In this document: in pieces, positions 45,501-55,347 of the stretch | Layout: every line of letters starts with the position of its first letter | Numbering within the stretch: the first letter of the stretch is position 1 | Assembly (NCBI RefSeq): GCF_004337985.1 | Contig: NC_043740.1 | Coordinates: 3,533,030-3,597,029 of the forward strand | Origin: Pyricularia pennisetigena | Lineage: Eukaryota; Ascomycota; Sordariomycetes; Magnaporthales; Pyriculariaceae | Length of the DNA stretch: 64,000 nt | Reading direction: 5' to 3' | Notes under the pieces: generated by a model | What the model was told of the DNA's origin: nothing | Database searches by the model: none | Seen by the model: the letters and a program-made list of their open reading frames with translations, nothing else | Translations under genes and position numbers: made by a program

Positions 45501-46648
45501 CGGTTGTCTACCGCTGCATCCAGTATCTCGAGGCAAACAATGCCCTGAACGAGGAAGGCATTTTCAGGCTCAGTGGCTCGAATGTGGTCATCAAGCAGCT
45601 CCGTGAGCGGTTCAACGCGGAGAGCGACGTAAACCTCGTGGCCGACGAGGCTTACCACGATATTCATGCCGTGGCATCCCTTCTAAAGCTGTACCTCAGG
45701 GAGCTTCCGACGACGATCCTAACGAGGGATCTCCACATGCACTTCGTCTCGGTGACGGAGATGCCCAATTCGGCTGCCAAGGTTGCTGCGCTGAACGAGT
45801 TGGTTGGCAGGCTGCCTACTGCAAATGCCACTCTGCTCAAGTACCTGATTGCCTTCTTGATCAGGATCATCAACAAGTCAAACATCAACAAGATGACTGT
45901 CCGTAACGTTGGTATCGTCTTTTCCCCGACCCTGAACATTCCCGCTCCTGTGTTCGCCATGTTCCTCCAGAACTACGAGGGTATCTTTGGTATCGATGCA
46001 GAGCAGTACGAGCTGCCTTCGCAGCGAGACTGGCACGGAGAGCAGTCAAGGTATCATGACGAGGACGTCCGTAGCGTCGACATGAACGCGATGCCTATGC
46101 AACGACCGTCAGCCCCCAGGCGCCCGTCGATGGCCTCAATCGAACAGGTGCGCCCAATGACTTCGGGACAGGGCGGTTCACCTCACCGCCAGCGCTTGGC
46201 GGAGCAGGAGCGGCAGCGGAGCTCGCCGGAACCCAGGATAGGACTGGGTCAGCTGACCAATAGTCAGATGAGGCCGACCCCGGCGCCTCAGCAGCAACAG
46301 CAGCCGCCGCAACCAGCCTACGATCCGCAGTATTTGTCGCAACAAGGCTATCAAGGCATCCCCACTGCAATGTCCAACCGGCCTGCTTACGAGGGCGGCT
46401 TTGCAATGCCGCAGAGCTTTGACATGTCGCAACTGCACACGCCAATGGGGCCCCGGATGGTTAACCCTGGATACGACAGGCCATTGTATGAAGGTGGCTC
46501 TGCTGCTAGCAACAGTGGATATGACGCCTATAACCCTGGCAGTTCGAGGTCTAACCGCCGTGAAAGCGTCCTGATGGGCGGCGCCATGATGGGGGGCCTG
46601 AACAACCAAGGCTCGAGGAGCCGGTTAAACCAAGAGACTCACTACTAG
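42509..46648 (+). CDS. BEM3: BEM3-type PX-PH-RhoGAP protein, about 1379 aa
   Basis: A GTPase-activating protein for Cdc42-type Rho proteins that acts in polarity and septation at membranes. In order it has a coiled coil at about residues 72-117 (LWRLVDKQRAMILGLNKDLE), then a long Pro/Ser-rich region. A PX-like domain follows at about 505-645 (GQVYTGFVTEEYPDLLLPPN to ALDLYLDELLNTPLDT). A PH domain spans about 678-800 (TGYLTKRGKNFGGWKARFFV to ERDQWVDALLRWIDY), and a RhoGAP domain about 976-1162. The RhoGAP part shows NEEGIFRLSGSNVVIKQLRE with the arginine finger at about R1019, VASLLKLYLRELPTTIL and VRNVGIVFSPTLNIP. The tail is Gln/Pro-rich. I chose the ATG at 42509 because no earlier in-frame ATG is visible. 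The coding part is intronless. Confidence 0.9.
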   Translation: MAGPRVEAAKGAPRNSSIDSAISAISTSSHSHKNLKSSVDSPAGPLDIGNLIKAAGSAEAVIQYLLKEKTSQAQQNSQLWRLVDKQRAMILGLNKDLERALKDKEKYRKKLKEVLVTPEVPPLPTTASLERSMTDPTSSGRPPPQLQKLNVPLSPVLDSDSQKHSPIEVALAPYPITPPADQPNGPPTAVGEMLDPSHTMPKAHEHALDQYDHEAEEREAEDARKVVEELEVPIHLAMPPTRSPPSEPPQMPPPKPPVPSMNSSDGLSQFPLPPAPPPRKPPPAPIHIQANTQTSTDDGEADTGSTDSDLDGLIGVAKGAEVERRGRRRTREEDEHDREIIALKEAERRSLSKKSNKSTASSKGTPREELPVPSLPASPPAIPRGSQAENPSMLTLLKADERDTALPLPPPLKSPGLPSSPRPFAVGAANSSFSSPPLSPRQLGAFASAPLSPRPPRQPIPLPLNTPQQTPPSEELKSPKPLNIVKKAMDALTATSPTKHTSLREGPVGEGQVYTGFVTEEYPDLLLPPNALLSIEVKVASSRMKPSRASLLSLTQLEEDPVFTLAVLLRGQGTELWRVEKDSVSLAKLDQRLKQCPAFTAKTPDRSLFSGHAPAKLDARRMALDLYLDELLNTPLDTETAIELCKYLSTNTLPANADETGIAIPRPDSQPQKAGPGGRPFRTGYLTKRGKNFGGWKARFFVLEGPQLRYYETPGGAHLGTIKLQKAQIGKQSAPQTNDTSSPSSAAGGSEEMDNQYRHAFLILEPKKKDPTSMTKHVLCAESDTERDQWVDALLRWIDYREPEEEEAKKKEVLKKEPKQGQSGDGRIGRSNSKQKKSGRPQKPQDAESLIAVNYEATQQGEMPHSAPNRKGNSGPNYDQPCPTPMGMSSQQSFAISGPQNPQPISDSASWGSRTGGSGLVPPDEKKIRKRSFFGFATKQPRGSSDGTDSLFGGESSSGPSAASGGHPTGPFRQAFGAPLSDAVKYNAPFDVKVPLPAVVYRCIQYLEANNALNEEGIFRLSGSNVVIKQLRERFNAESDVNLVADEAYHDIHAVASLLKLYLRELPTTILTRDLHMHFVSVTEMPNSAAKVAALNELVGRLPTANATLLKYLIAFLIRIINKSNINKMTVRNVGIVFSPTLNIPAPVFAMFLQNYEGIFGIDAEQYELPSQRDWHGEQSRYHDEDVRSVDMNAMPMQRPSAPRRPSMASIEQVRPMTSGQGGSPHRQRLAEQERQRSSPEPRIGLGQLTNSQMRPTPAPQQQQQPPQPAYDPQYLSQQGYQGIPTAMSNRPAYEGGFAMPQSFDMSQLHTPMGPRMVNPGYDRPLYEGGSAASNSGYDAYNPGSSRSNRRESVLMGGAMMGGLNNQGSRSRLNQETHY

Positions 46649-48506
46649 ATGGGGAGCGCATCCAGAGTGCTGTTTTTAGTTTTTCTCTCTCAAGTATAGA
46701 AAATTTCTCCAGAAGACAACGTTTGCGTGCCAAGATCTTCCTGAATACCCGGATAAACAAGTCTCGCTCATAATTTTTTTTTCATGTTTATTTTCACATA
46801 TTTCCTGGGGCGGAAAAGACTACAGTTGGGAGCAGAGTCTTAACGGTTCTTTTTATTCATATTTCCCTATTGCTTCAGAGATACCACTTCTGCTGGCTTT
46901 CTGATTTATCTTGTTTAGAACATGATGGGTTATTTTCGACCCCTCTTAGCTGTTGCTTTTGGCTCTATCATATTCCCAGGGTTGGCTCTTTCATTTGGAA
47001 TGAAACTTGCTTTTCAGAGGTATCAAACTGCTTTTTCTTTTCTTTTCTTTTCTTTTCTCTTCTTTTTCTTTTCTTTTCTTTTTTATTTTGCATATATTTT
47101 GTGTTTTCTTGGCGGCTTTTGTTTTTTGCACTAAATTCTATGTACACTACACTTAGGTCGATTGTTTAGAGCGCGATTGTCATGTAAACGAGAAGAAAGT
47201 AAACCCACGCATGACGATAATATTGGACTTGGCTAATAAATGTCATGAGTTCACTCCAGGCGAGGGCTCGAATACTTTTTTTTTTTTTTTTTCGTTTCTT
47301 TTCTTGGATACATCTTGCCTGGTCTACTTGTGATGATGGTTGTTCTCTTAATGACCCAAGTATGTCTCTCATATTTTCACACAGGCTGCAGTGATGCACT
47401 GATCCTGGAGTCTTGGTGAGATCGGGCAAGATCGGGGGCCTGGGATAAGATGGACCAAAAAGAAAGAACAGAGACATGACCTTACACGTCCACAAATGGT
47501 ACATTTCAGCCCAGCGCTTGGTCCATCTGCTGTCCGAGACATTGAGTCTCCCCGCGGACATCCAGCCTTTTTCTGCCAAGACACGTACCTACTGGAGGGA
47601 AAAGAAAATCAGCATAAGACAGTCAGGAGTCCGTGCCTGGCCGATCTCGGTCTGTTCTGGGAGGGGGAAAAACCACCGCTGTACTGCATATACGTACGAC
47701 GGACTTGCGAACGCTCGTTTACAATGCCGTGCAACATTACCTGCTGCTTCGACCCGCAGACTCACTGTCCTCTTTTGCGAGACAAACTGTCTTTCGTTCT
47801 TCTCTTTCTATATACTTATTTTTTACTCGGCCTTTGGCTTTTGCTGCTAGCTGTGACCTGCGATAATTCGCCAGCAAGTGTCGGTCTGCTGGCTCTTTGA
47901 CAGTTCGGCGAGGCGGTCAAGGCTACATGCTGTCGTCGTCAGCCCATTTAATACTTTCGCTCTATTTTTCTTTTTGCTTTCTCACCCATTATAGTTTTTT
48001 TTTTTTTTTTATTGTTCACTTGAGCATTTATTTTTTCTTAGTTTTTCATCCCGACTCTGCAGGGTCCTGTTCCTTATCATCCGAGGACCGCTCACTCACT
48101 CATCTGTCTTTTTTTTTCTCATTCAGGCTTGAACTTTTTTGCTCCGCCACCACTGGATCCTTAGGAGTCTGCATCTTGGAGACGCGTGGCGGCAGTTTTA
48201 GGGGCGGCTCTGGCCTTTGCTTGGGATGATGGTGACGATGGTGACCCGTAAAGGAAGGGATGGGCTTGGACGGTAAAAACAAACCTCCCCAGGACAAAGA
48301 ACTTTGCGCCGATTTTTTTTTTTTTTTTTGTTGTCTTCTCTGGGTTGGGAAAGTCCACCGCACTTCGCCTGCTTGTCTCGTCTTCTTGGATATTGACAAA
48401 AGAGGAAGCCCAAAAGCTCTAATCGTCCCCCATGAGCAGCGTCTCGACGTAACGTTGTTGGATTGATGCTACACAAAAGGCAAACTGTAGCCCTCATACG
48501 TAAGCA
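46649..48506. other. Intergenic, pyrimidine-rich promoter and leader
   Basis: No gene is supportable. It has a (TTTTC)-type pentamer patch at about 47036-47087, T runs at about 47277-47292, 47997-48010 and 48312-48329, and the promoter of the next gene. Confidence 0.5.
47036..47087. repeat. (TTTTC)n-type pentanucleotide repeat
   Basis: Interrupted CTTTT/TTTTC units in the spacer after the BEM3-type gene. Confidence 0.8.
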
Positions 48507-51416
48507 ATGACGCTCACCGCAGCAGCACTTTTACACAACAGTTGCGATGACGCGAGTCTCAGGTCGAGGAGTCCGTCGCCGGCATCTGTTGCGACGGCCG
48601 CCACCACGAGCAGCGGTCGCGAGGGAGGAAGCATGCCGCCGTCTTCGAGTAACATTCCGCAGCAACAACAGCACCAAGTATCATACGCCCTTCAAGCATC
48701 CTGCCCCAAAAGCAATGGCGAAGCGGCGGGGTTTGGGTCCTCGGCAGGTGTCGACACGGACCACGAGGCCGAGGCAAAGAAGCCGCGGGCCTGCGACAGG
48801 TGTAGAGGCCTCAAGGTCCGCTGCATCATGGAAGGCGACGGCGACGAGGCTGGCGGCGGCAATTGCCAGCGATGCATCAAGGCCGGGCGAAGGTGCGTAG
48901 TGACGCAGCCGACCAAGAAGCGGCAGAAGAAGACGGACAGTCGTGTGGCAGAGCTGGAGAAGAGGATCGACGCGCTCACGGCGTCGCTACATGATAGCAG
49001 GCGCGGAAGCGGCGCCGGTGAAGGGGATGGTGGTGTGGAGGATGCTAGCTCGCCGGAGAAGGGTGACGACCAAGATGAACTTCTGGCCGCGACTGCCAGT
49101 GCCACAAGTGCAGCACCAGCGTCAACGTCAACGTCAACGTCAACGCCAACGCCAACTTTGAGCCGGCAGCGCCGGCCAATATTGACGGGCGGGATACCCA
49201 ACCTCAACACCGACAGTTCCTCTCACATGAATGCCTGCGGCATTGTGTTTGAGCGTGCAGCTGGGCCAGGGGTCGGCCAATCTGGTGCTGGCGGCCAGAA
49301 GCGGAAGTTTGGGGACGAAGATGGAACTGGGTCACTGCCGCTTCAGCCGCCACGGCAAACCATGGGCCCGGGATATGAAGACGTCGTCACGAGGGCCATC
49401 GTCACAGAAACTATGGCAGCACGGCTGTTTGCACGCTACAGGGACCACATGTGCCCACATCTCCCTGGCGTCGTCTTCCCCCCGGACATGACGTGGAATC
49501 GGATCAGGGCCGAGAAGCCCCTGCTCTTCCTGGCCGTGATGGCAGCCAGCTCTTCGGAGACGCCATCGCTGCAGCGGATACTGGTGCGGGAGATGATGCA
49601 GATATTCGCCGAGAAGATAGTCATCATCGGCGAGAAGAGCATTGAGCTGGTGCAGGCGCTTCACATTGCTGTCTTTTGGTACTGGCCGCCCGAGCACTTC
49701 GAGGAGCTCAAATTTTACCAGCTGGTCCACATGGCCGCCGTCTTGGCCATCGACTTGGGCCTTGGGAGGAGGAGGCCGACGGTTCGGGGAAGACACATCC
49801 CTTGGTCACTGCGTGAAAGTAGCGGTGCGGGACCGCCGCCTCCAGGAGTAGTAGGCGGCAGCGGCAGCAATGACGATGCTTCTCCAACAAAGAGGAACAG
49901 CGCCAAGAGACATCCGCCTCCAGATCCTTGCAGCTTGGAATCTCGCCGTACGTGGCTCACCTGCTATTACCTGGCCTCCAACACCTCGATGACATTGCAT
50001 AGGCCCAACCTGGTGCGCTGGACGCCCTTCATGGCAGAGTGTCTCGAGGTGCTACAGACGTCGCCTGATGCAGCACCAACAGACGCATATTTTTGCCATC
50101 TTGTCTGGACCCACAAACTATCCGAAGAGATCGGGGTAGAGTTCGCCATGGACGACCCAGGCGCCGTCGTGGACATTACAGAGAGACGCACACAGCATGC
50201 CATCAAGAGCTTCGAGCGACAACACCAGAAGTATCGGGATGCCGTTCCAAAGGACCTGATGAGACCTTCTCTCAAGCTGGGATTTCACGTTGTGAGCCTC
50301 TACATGCACGAGATTGCGCTTCGTATCGAGGAAGACGCAGGCGGGGGATGCGTCGGCGAAGATGCGGCGCTGACTCCTGCGCACGTCAGCTCGCTGTCGG
50401 CGTGTCTAGCCGCCGTCCACGGCATCTTTGATACCTTCTCGTCCATGACGCCCGAGGACGTGCGCTGCCTACCCGTCTTCAACTTTGTTCGTGTTGCGTA
50501 TGCAACGGTGCTGCTCATCAAGATCTACTTTGCCGCCTCGGCTCCCGGTTCCGAGCTCGGCCAGGTCATTGATAAGGATGAGATACGTGTCGAAGAGCAC
50601 CTCGGCCGGCTCCTAGACAAGTTTCGCTTGGCGGCGGCGGGAAACAGATCAAGGCCGGCCGCCAAGTTTCATATCGTGGTTGCGATGTTGAGGTCCTGGT
50701 TCCAGAGACAGGCGAGCGATAGTGGCGCCAGTGATGCGCAGAAAGAAGCTCCCACGTCCACGCAGAGGCGGCAAGAACAACAGGGTGTAGCAGCTGGGTG
50801 CGGGAGCAGCAAGCGGCCGTCACAATCAAGCTACAGCGCCGACTTTCCTTTGCAAACACCCTCCGAAATGAGCAAATTCGATGAGGTCGACACTGATGCA
50901 GGCGTTGCGGCCGGCCAGCCAGGAATACCCATGGCAGGACGAGAACCAACAACAGCATCAGGAGTCCCCTGGTACGTCTCCCAAAACGCAACCCCACAAT
51001 CGATAATCTACGAGGCCTCCGGTTCCGACGATCCAGTTCCGTCTTTGACCCATACATCTCCGTCGGAGCCATCTCCGGTGTCCGTTCATATACGGCAGCG
51101 ACAATACCCACAAATCCCGACCCCTTCCTTCCCCCAGCACCAGTGGATGGACATGGAGTTTGAGCCCGCCACCTTTGGCGACGGCGTGGTCCAGGCCATG
51201 GACCCCAGCTACAGCGGCGGCAGCGGTAATCGGGGCGGCTTCGTCCTGCCCGGCATGATGGCGGCCACTGCCTCACAAAACGGCGGTGATATGATGTTCT
51301 CAATGCCGCCTCTGGCCGGGACGGGGGCCACGGGGGAGTCGCCCTTTGCCGCGCCCGAGTCCTGGTATGGCGGCATCTTGGACTCGGCCGGCATGGGGAA
51401 TATGTATTACCTGTAG
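48507..51416 (+). CDS. Zn2Cys6 transcription factor, 969 aa, intronless
   Basis: A nuclear regulator with an N-terminal zinc cluster. Its cysteines are 96, 99, 106, 120, 123 and 130 (C-x2-C-x6-C-x13-C-x2-C-x6-C), from ACDRCRGLKVRC to NCQRCIKAGRRC. The third loop is long and Gly/Asp-rich. A basic stretch (TKKRQKK) and a heptad-like helix (VAELEKRIDALTASLHDS), probably for dimerisation, follow directly. The middle region (MAARLFARYRDHMCPHLPGV, LFLAVMAASSSETPSLQRIL, HIAVFWYWPPEHFEELKFYQ) resembles the regulatory domain of War1-like fungal regulators. SRRTWLTCYYLASNTSMTL is a usual landmark of the fungal_trans region. The C-terminal 200 residues are low-complexity and possibly activating. A TCAACG/CCAACG hexamer repeat at about 49123-49155 encodes a Ser-Thr/Pro-Thr run. 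Targets are unknown. Confidence 0.85.
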   Translation: MTLTAAALLHNSCDDASLRSRSPSPASVATAATTSSGREGGSMPPSSSNIPQQQQHQVSYALQASCPKSNGEAAGFGSSAGVDTDHEAEAKKPRACDRCRGLKVRCIMEGDGDEAGGGNCQRCIKAGRRCVVTQPTKKRQKKTDSRVAELEKRIDALTASLHDSRRGSGAGEGDGGVEDASSPEKGDDQDELLAATASATSAAPASTSTSTSTPTPTLSRQRRPILTGGIPNLNTDSSSHMNACGIVFERAAGPGVGQSGAGGQKRKFGDEDGTGSLPLQPPRQTMGPGYEDVVTRAIVTETMAARLFARYRDHMCPHLPGVVFPPDMTWNRIRAEKPLLFLAVMAASSSETPSLQRILVREMMQIFAEKIVIIGEKSIELVQALHIAVFWYWPPEHFEELKFYQLVHMAAVLAIDLGLGRRRPTVRGRHIPWSLRESSGAGPPPPGVVGGSGSNDDASPTKRNSAKRHPPPDPCSLESRRTWLTCYYLASNTSMTLHRPNLVRWTPFMAECLEVLQTSPDAAPTDAYFCHLVWTHKLSEEIGVEFAMDDPGAVVDITERRTQHAIKSFERQHQKYRDAVPKDLMRPSLKLGFHVVSLYMHEIALRIEEDAGGGCVGEDAALTPAHVSSLSACLAAVHGIFDTFSSMTPEDVRCLPVFNFVRVAYATVLLIKIYFAASAPGSELGQVIDKDEIRVEEHLGRLLDKFRLAAAGNRSRPAAKFHIVVAMLRSWFQRQASDSGASDAQKEAPTSTQRRQEQQGVAAGCGSSKRPSQSSYSADFPLQTPSEMSKFDEVDTDAGVAAGQPGIPMAGREPTTASGVPWYVSQNATPQSIIYEASGSDDPVPSLTHTSPSEPSPVSVHIRQRQYPQIPTPSFPQHQWMDMEFEPATFGDGVVQAMDPSYSGGSGNRGGFVLPGMMAATASQNGGDMMFSMPPLAGTGATGESPFAAPESWYGGILDSAGMGNMYYL
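49123..49155 (+). repeat. In-frame hexanucleotide repeat (Ser-Thr/Pro-Thr)
   Basis: Tandem TCAACG-type units inside the Zn2Cys6 gene. Length changes in steps of 6 would keep the frame. Confidence 0.8.
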
Positions 51417-51640
51417 ATACCCTGGGAGGTATGTATAGCGTTGCATAGTCTCGGGAACGCATGTCAACAACGTTTCAATCCGTATGATGCACGCAAGCCA
51501 CTCCAGATTGCTATCGCTATTTGTTGTAGGCTATATTTACCAAAGTCACTGGCATTAGTCATTGACGGGGAGCTTTCGGCTTTTGGCTGTGTTTTTTTAG
51601 TGCGACACTATTGCTCTCTTGTAGTCAACCCCTGAATGTT

Positions 51641-51647
51641 TATAAAC
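51641..51647 (+). promoter_or_regulatory. TATA box of the 5S rRNA gene
   Basis: TATAAAC begins 29 nt before the 5S start, the position reported for Neurospora 5S genes. Confidence 0.7.
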
Positions 51648-51669
51648 CGTCTACGAATAACATTTCAGC

Positions 51670-51788
51670 ACATACGACCATACCCACTGGAATATACGGG
51701 ATCCCGTCCGCTCTCCCCTAGTCAAACCAGTGAGGGCCGAACTAGTACTCAGGTGGGTGACCACTGGGGAATCCTCGGTGTTGTATGT
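51670..51788 (+). rRNA. 5S ribosomal RNA, dispersed copy, 119 nt
   Basis: The sequence begins ACATACGACCATACCCACTGG and contains GGGATCCCGTCCGCTCTCC, AGTCAAACCAGTGAGGGCC and GGTGGGTGACCACT. It ends GGTGTTGTATGT. The two ends pair (ACATAC with GTATGT) to form helix I. The internal box A and box C promoter regions are present, a T-rich terminator follows at once, and a TATA box lies at -29. Filamentous ascomycetes scatter 5S genes singly through the genome, which fits this isolated copy between protein genes. Helix IV/V has some differences from the Neurospora sequence as I remember it (CTGGGGAATCCTCGG), so it may be a variant or a mild pseudogene. Confidence 0.92.
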
Positions 51789-53515
51789 TTTTGCATTTCT
51801 CTTTTTTTGTGTGTTCCTCATACATAATGGATGGATGCGCTCATCTTTTTTTCCTTTTCTTTTGTGCTGCTCTGCTGGTTGCCCCAAATGTCTAAGACGG
51901 AGGGGGCATTACCCTGACGACGGGGGATTGCGACTCATTTTTTTCCCTACGATTACAATCCCAAACAACATTGGCTTGGCGCATGGTGGGTATACAGTAG
52001 TACTGAGTAAACATTAGACGTTTTGATGCTTTTATGTTTTTTTTTTTTTTTCTTGTCTTTCGTCTGATCACATCCCACGAGAACCCGAAAAAAAAAAAGA
52101 AAAAAAATCATTCTGCCAAGTATTATGCCTATTGACCTAGTCAGGATAGCAGAGTCATATCTGGATAGGGAAATTTTGTCGGCGTGAGGGGGGGTGAGAA
52201 AGCACTACGCCGTCGAGTACTGACCGCTAACTAGGTTTTCCCTTTTTGCGCACTCTCAGATCCCTTTTGGATGTTTATGGTTTGATCGTCCACTGTTTCG
52301 CTGTTTCCATATTCTGCTCTGCTGCAGCAGTGCATGCTATTATAAACATTGTAGCATACAGCAGGGAACTAGTCGCGCCGGAGAGATCGAGGACTATCAG
52401 CTGGGAGAAAGAAAAAAAAAAAAAAAAAAAAAGAACTTTGAAATATCAAGATGGGTCAAATGATCCCCCTCAAATCCGATCCTGGCATCTCTAGCTTTGG
52501 CGGGGGGGAAAAGTAACTTCGAGGTTTTCAGACAATTAACCATTCCAGATTAATTATCCGATTATCCAGTTGACAGCCCATTGAATCCTAGAGCCTCCAC
52601 CTTGGTGCATTCATTATCGTTCTGAAACCAGCAGCAGCAAGTAAGTGTGCGGAGAACGACGAGGGTACTCCCAGGAAACCCTTTGAACTTTGCTCATCTC
52701 ACAAAAAAGTACAGGCAGCGCTCGCTGCTCGGCCGGCCCCAGCCCAAGTCGTAATAAAAAAAAAAAGAAAAGAAAAGACGAATAACTTGTCCCTGAAGAA
52801 AATGACCCGCCAAGGCAAATGCAAGTATAGGTGCGTTCAAGAACCCTGGCACAAGTCTGCATACAGTAGTACTACATCTCGAGCCAAGTAAATTGTTGTG
52901 GGTAACTTGGGTGTTTCTGGTCATGTCTTAATTCATTTCCTCTTTTTTCTTTTTAGCTCATTTCATCCGTAACCCCAATTGGTCCGTCTCATCCCAGAGA
53001 TGGTCGACATCTCTTTCCTAACGTGTTTCTACCAATCATGTTCGTAACCGCAGTTAACTTCCAATACCCCATGTGGCTCTCTTGCGATTGCCAGGAAGAA
53101 CATGCGTCCCATACTATCAAAAGTGGCTAAAATCCGGCATTCCGGACCAGTGAATTCAGGTACAAGGAACAGCTCAATAGCTCGAGCAATCCATACAATC
53201 CGTACAGGCCACCCGCACTTGTGGCTGTGGGTAATTCGTCATATTTGTTGAGGGATTTGTGCACGGGGTTGGCCGTGTCAGGGGGAAGGAAAAAAAAAAA
53301 AAAAAGCAAACCCTGACACGAAGCCATTTGGACCTCGTAGATGGCGCGAGGCGTATTCCGTATGTCGTTCAAGGTAGGCTAATGTCTCGGCGGGCACTTA
53401 AACTCGGCTCGGGGGGCATCTGAACGAGAAGGCGCTTCTCTTCTTGATGTTGTGGTTGGTTGTGACCATCCTGGCTCGATCGTGGCTCAAGCCAGGATGG
53501 GATCACGTGGAACAC
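51789..53515. other. Intergenic, no gene seen
   Basis: Spacer with several A/T runs (for example at about 52410-52431). No supportable gene. Confidence 0.5.
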
Positions 53516-54439
53516 TCAGTCCATGTAGAAATCCCCTTTGAGAATGCGCTCCTGGAACGCATCTGGCTTCCGAGGTTCCGATCTAGCCTGTGGCGTCTGC
53601 GCGGGAGGCGCCGGCATCTCGGAGATGGACTTGGCACGGTCATGCTGGGCACCTACACCGCCAGGGCGTGGCGGGGAGGTTCCCACGCTAGAACCGAACG
53701 AGAACTGCGGCCGCGAGCCGGCAACTGTGCTTTCAGCGCGGGACCTAAACTGCTCAGACCAGTTGAAGCCTTGGTCTATAGGGCGAGCAGAAGCAGATAA
53801 AGCGTCAATAGCGGTTTTGGGAAATGTGGTTTGGCCCTGTTGTGTGGGGTTGTGGGACTTGGGGACAGGTTGATCAGGTACATTGTCGCCTGAAGCAGCA
53901 GTCGACGACAATAAGCCGCCAACACTGCTTCGGCGAGGGTGATCAACACTGGCTGGAGGGGTTGTGGTGACCATACCATTGGTGCCGGGGCTGGTGCCCC
54001 TGCCAGTTCGCATGCTACGCATCGCCTGCGTACCAAAACTCATCCGTCGTGTAAAGGGAGTAGCAGGGGCCGTCCGAGAGTTAGGGGCGCCAACCTCGTC
54101 TTCATCAATGGCACTCTCGTCAATAGACTCGGAGCCATTGGTGGACAAGCTCCCGCGACGAAGCCCAAACGGTGTTGCCATGGTTGTAGGGGAAGTGCCG
54201 GAAAGACCGATTGTGGAGACCGACAGCCTTCGACGCGGGTCATTCATGGCTGTGGCGATGGGCCCAGGCAGTGCAGGCGTCCCGGCAGATATGGAGTTGC
54301 TGCGTTGAAAAAGGCTGGTGAAGGCAGTTGAGGAAACAGAGGCACGACGGTTGCGAGACATGTCGTTTGGGCCGTTGGCGTCGTTGTTGGTGTTGGGCGT
54401 GTTGTTGTTGGGGTTGCTGTTCTGATCATCCGAAGACAT
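53516..54439 (-). CDS. Ser-rich protein with five Arg-Arg-x-Ser sites, 307 aa
   Basis: A conserved-looking, mostly disordered fungal protein. The ATG at 54439 gives MSSDDQNSNPNNN; the open frame extends a few codons further only to a TTG. After an Asn-rich start, five Arg-Arg-x-Ser sites occur: NRRASVSS, RRRLSVST, LRRGSLST, TRRMSFGT and PRRSSVGG. This is the consensus of protein kinase A and related AGC kinases. The C-terminal third carries GFNWSEQFRSRAES, SEMPAPPAQ and the end QERILKGDFYMD, which looks like a conserved short motif. No fold, signal peptide or membrane segment is evident. A phosphorylation-regulated cytosolic protein is a reasonable inference, but the family has no firm function that I recognise. 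Confidence 0.75.
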   Translation of the reverse strand: MSSDDQNSNPNNNTPNTNNDANGPNDMSRNRRASVSSTAFTSLFQRSNSISAGTPALPGPIATAMNDPRRRLSVSTIGLSGTSPTTMATPFGLRRGSLSTNGSESIDESAIDEDEVGAPNSRTAPATPFTRRMSFGTQAMRSMRTGRGTSPGTNGMVTTTPPASVDHPRRSSVGGLLSSTAASGDNVPDQPVPKSHNPTQQGQTTFPKTAIDALSASARPIDQGFNWSEQFRSRAESTVAGSRPQFSFGSSVGTSPPRPGGVGAQHDRAKSISEMPAPPAQTPQARSEPRKPDAFQERILKGDFYMD

Positions 54440-55309
54440 GATGACTGACTGCAATGGCGGCAGTGGACTGTGTTGATGGTGATAAGATCTTTATAGAAGT
54501 GCTTGTCAATGTGGATGGTGAGAAATCCAGAGCAAGATCTGATGATTCCGGCACTTAATCTCGAGATCGTTCGGTTTGATGGCGCGGAAGCGGGAACTGG
54601 AGCTTCAAGTGGAGAAGGCTTGCCGCTGTGGGTATGTTGGAGAAAGGAAGGTGGTTCGAGAATGGCGTGTGGTGGGCCGCGAAATGGCTCGAGGTCGAAA
54701 CTTGAAGTGGTTTTGTTTGGCTGATTGACAAAGGAGAGATGGGATGCCCCGAGTTCTTGCAAGTGTGGTATCGTATCAAGCCCGAGTAGGACAGAGGTGG
54801 GCAGATGGGCGGCAGATTGGGGTTTTAAGTCCGTTGAACGGCGTGGGCTATACTAACACAGCTCCGCAATGTGCGGATCTGCAACAACGGGCAGGTCGGG
54901 CGGTGGTAGTAGCGATAGTGGGCGTGCACGTTGTTTTCCGTGGGTGGTGCAGATTGATTGATTGACTGATTGACTTGGGTTAACGGTCTCAATGCCTGCT
55001 TGCCTGCGTAGGGGGACTTGTCCGGGGTCGGCTTTGGTTTGCCTTTGCCGATCAAAGGGAGGCGACGAACAGCAGCCAGTCTCGGAGTTTTGACTTTTGG
55101 GGGGTTCTTTGTTTCTGGTTGGCGGGCAAGGTGCCAGACCTAAGCCAATTTAGGTACTTAGGTACCCAAGGCACTTGTGGCAGGGAAAAGGTGACAACAG
55201 CATGTAGGGGTAGTCCAGAATCCTTTCTTTTTGGACCAGGACCCTTTTCATGCAGCTTCGGGCGCCAAACAAACAAGGAATAAATCAAACCCCGCCAAGA
55301 AAGACGTTG

Positions 55310-55347
55310 AAAAAAAAAAAAAAAAAAAAAAAAAAAANNAAAAAAAA
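55310..55347. repeat. Long A tract with two N
   Basis: A run of about 28, then NN, then 8 A. The tract length is unresolved. Confidence 0.9.
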
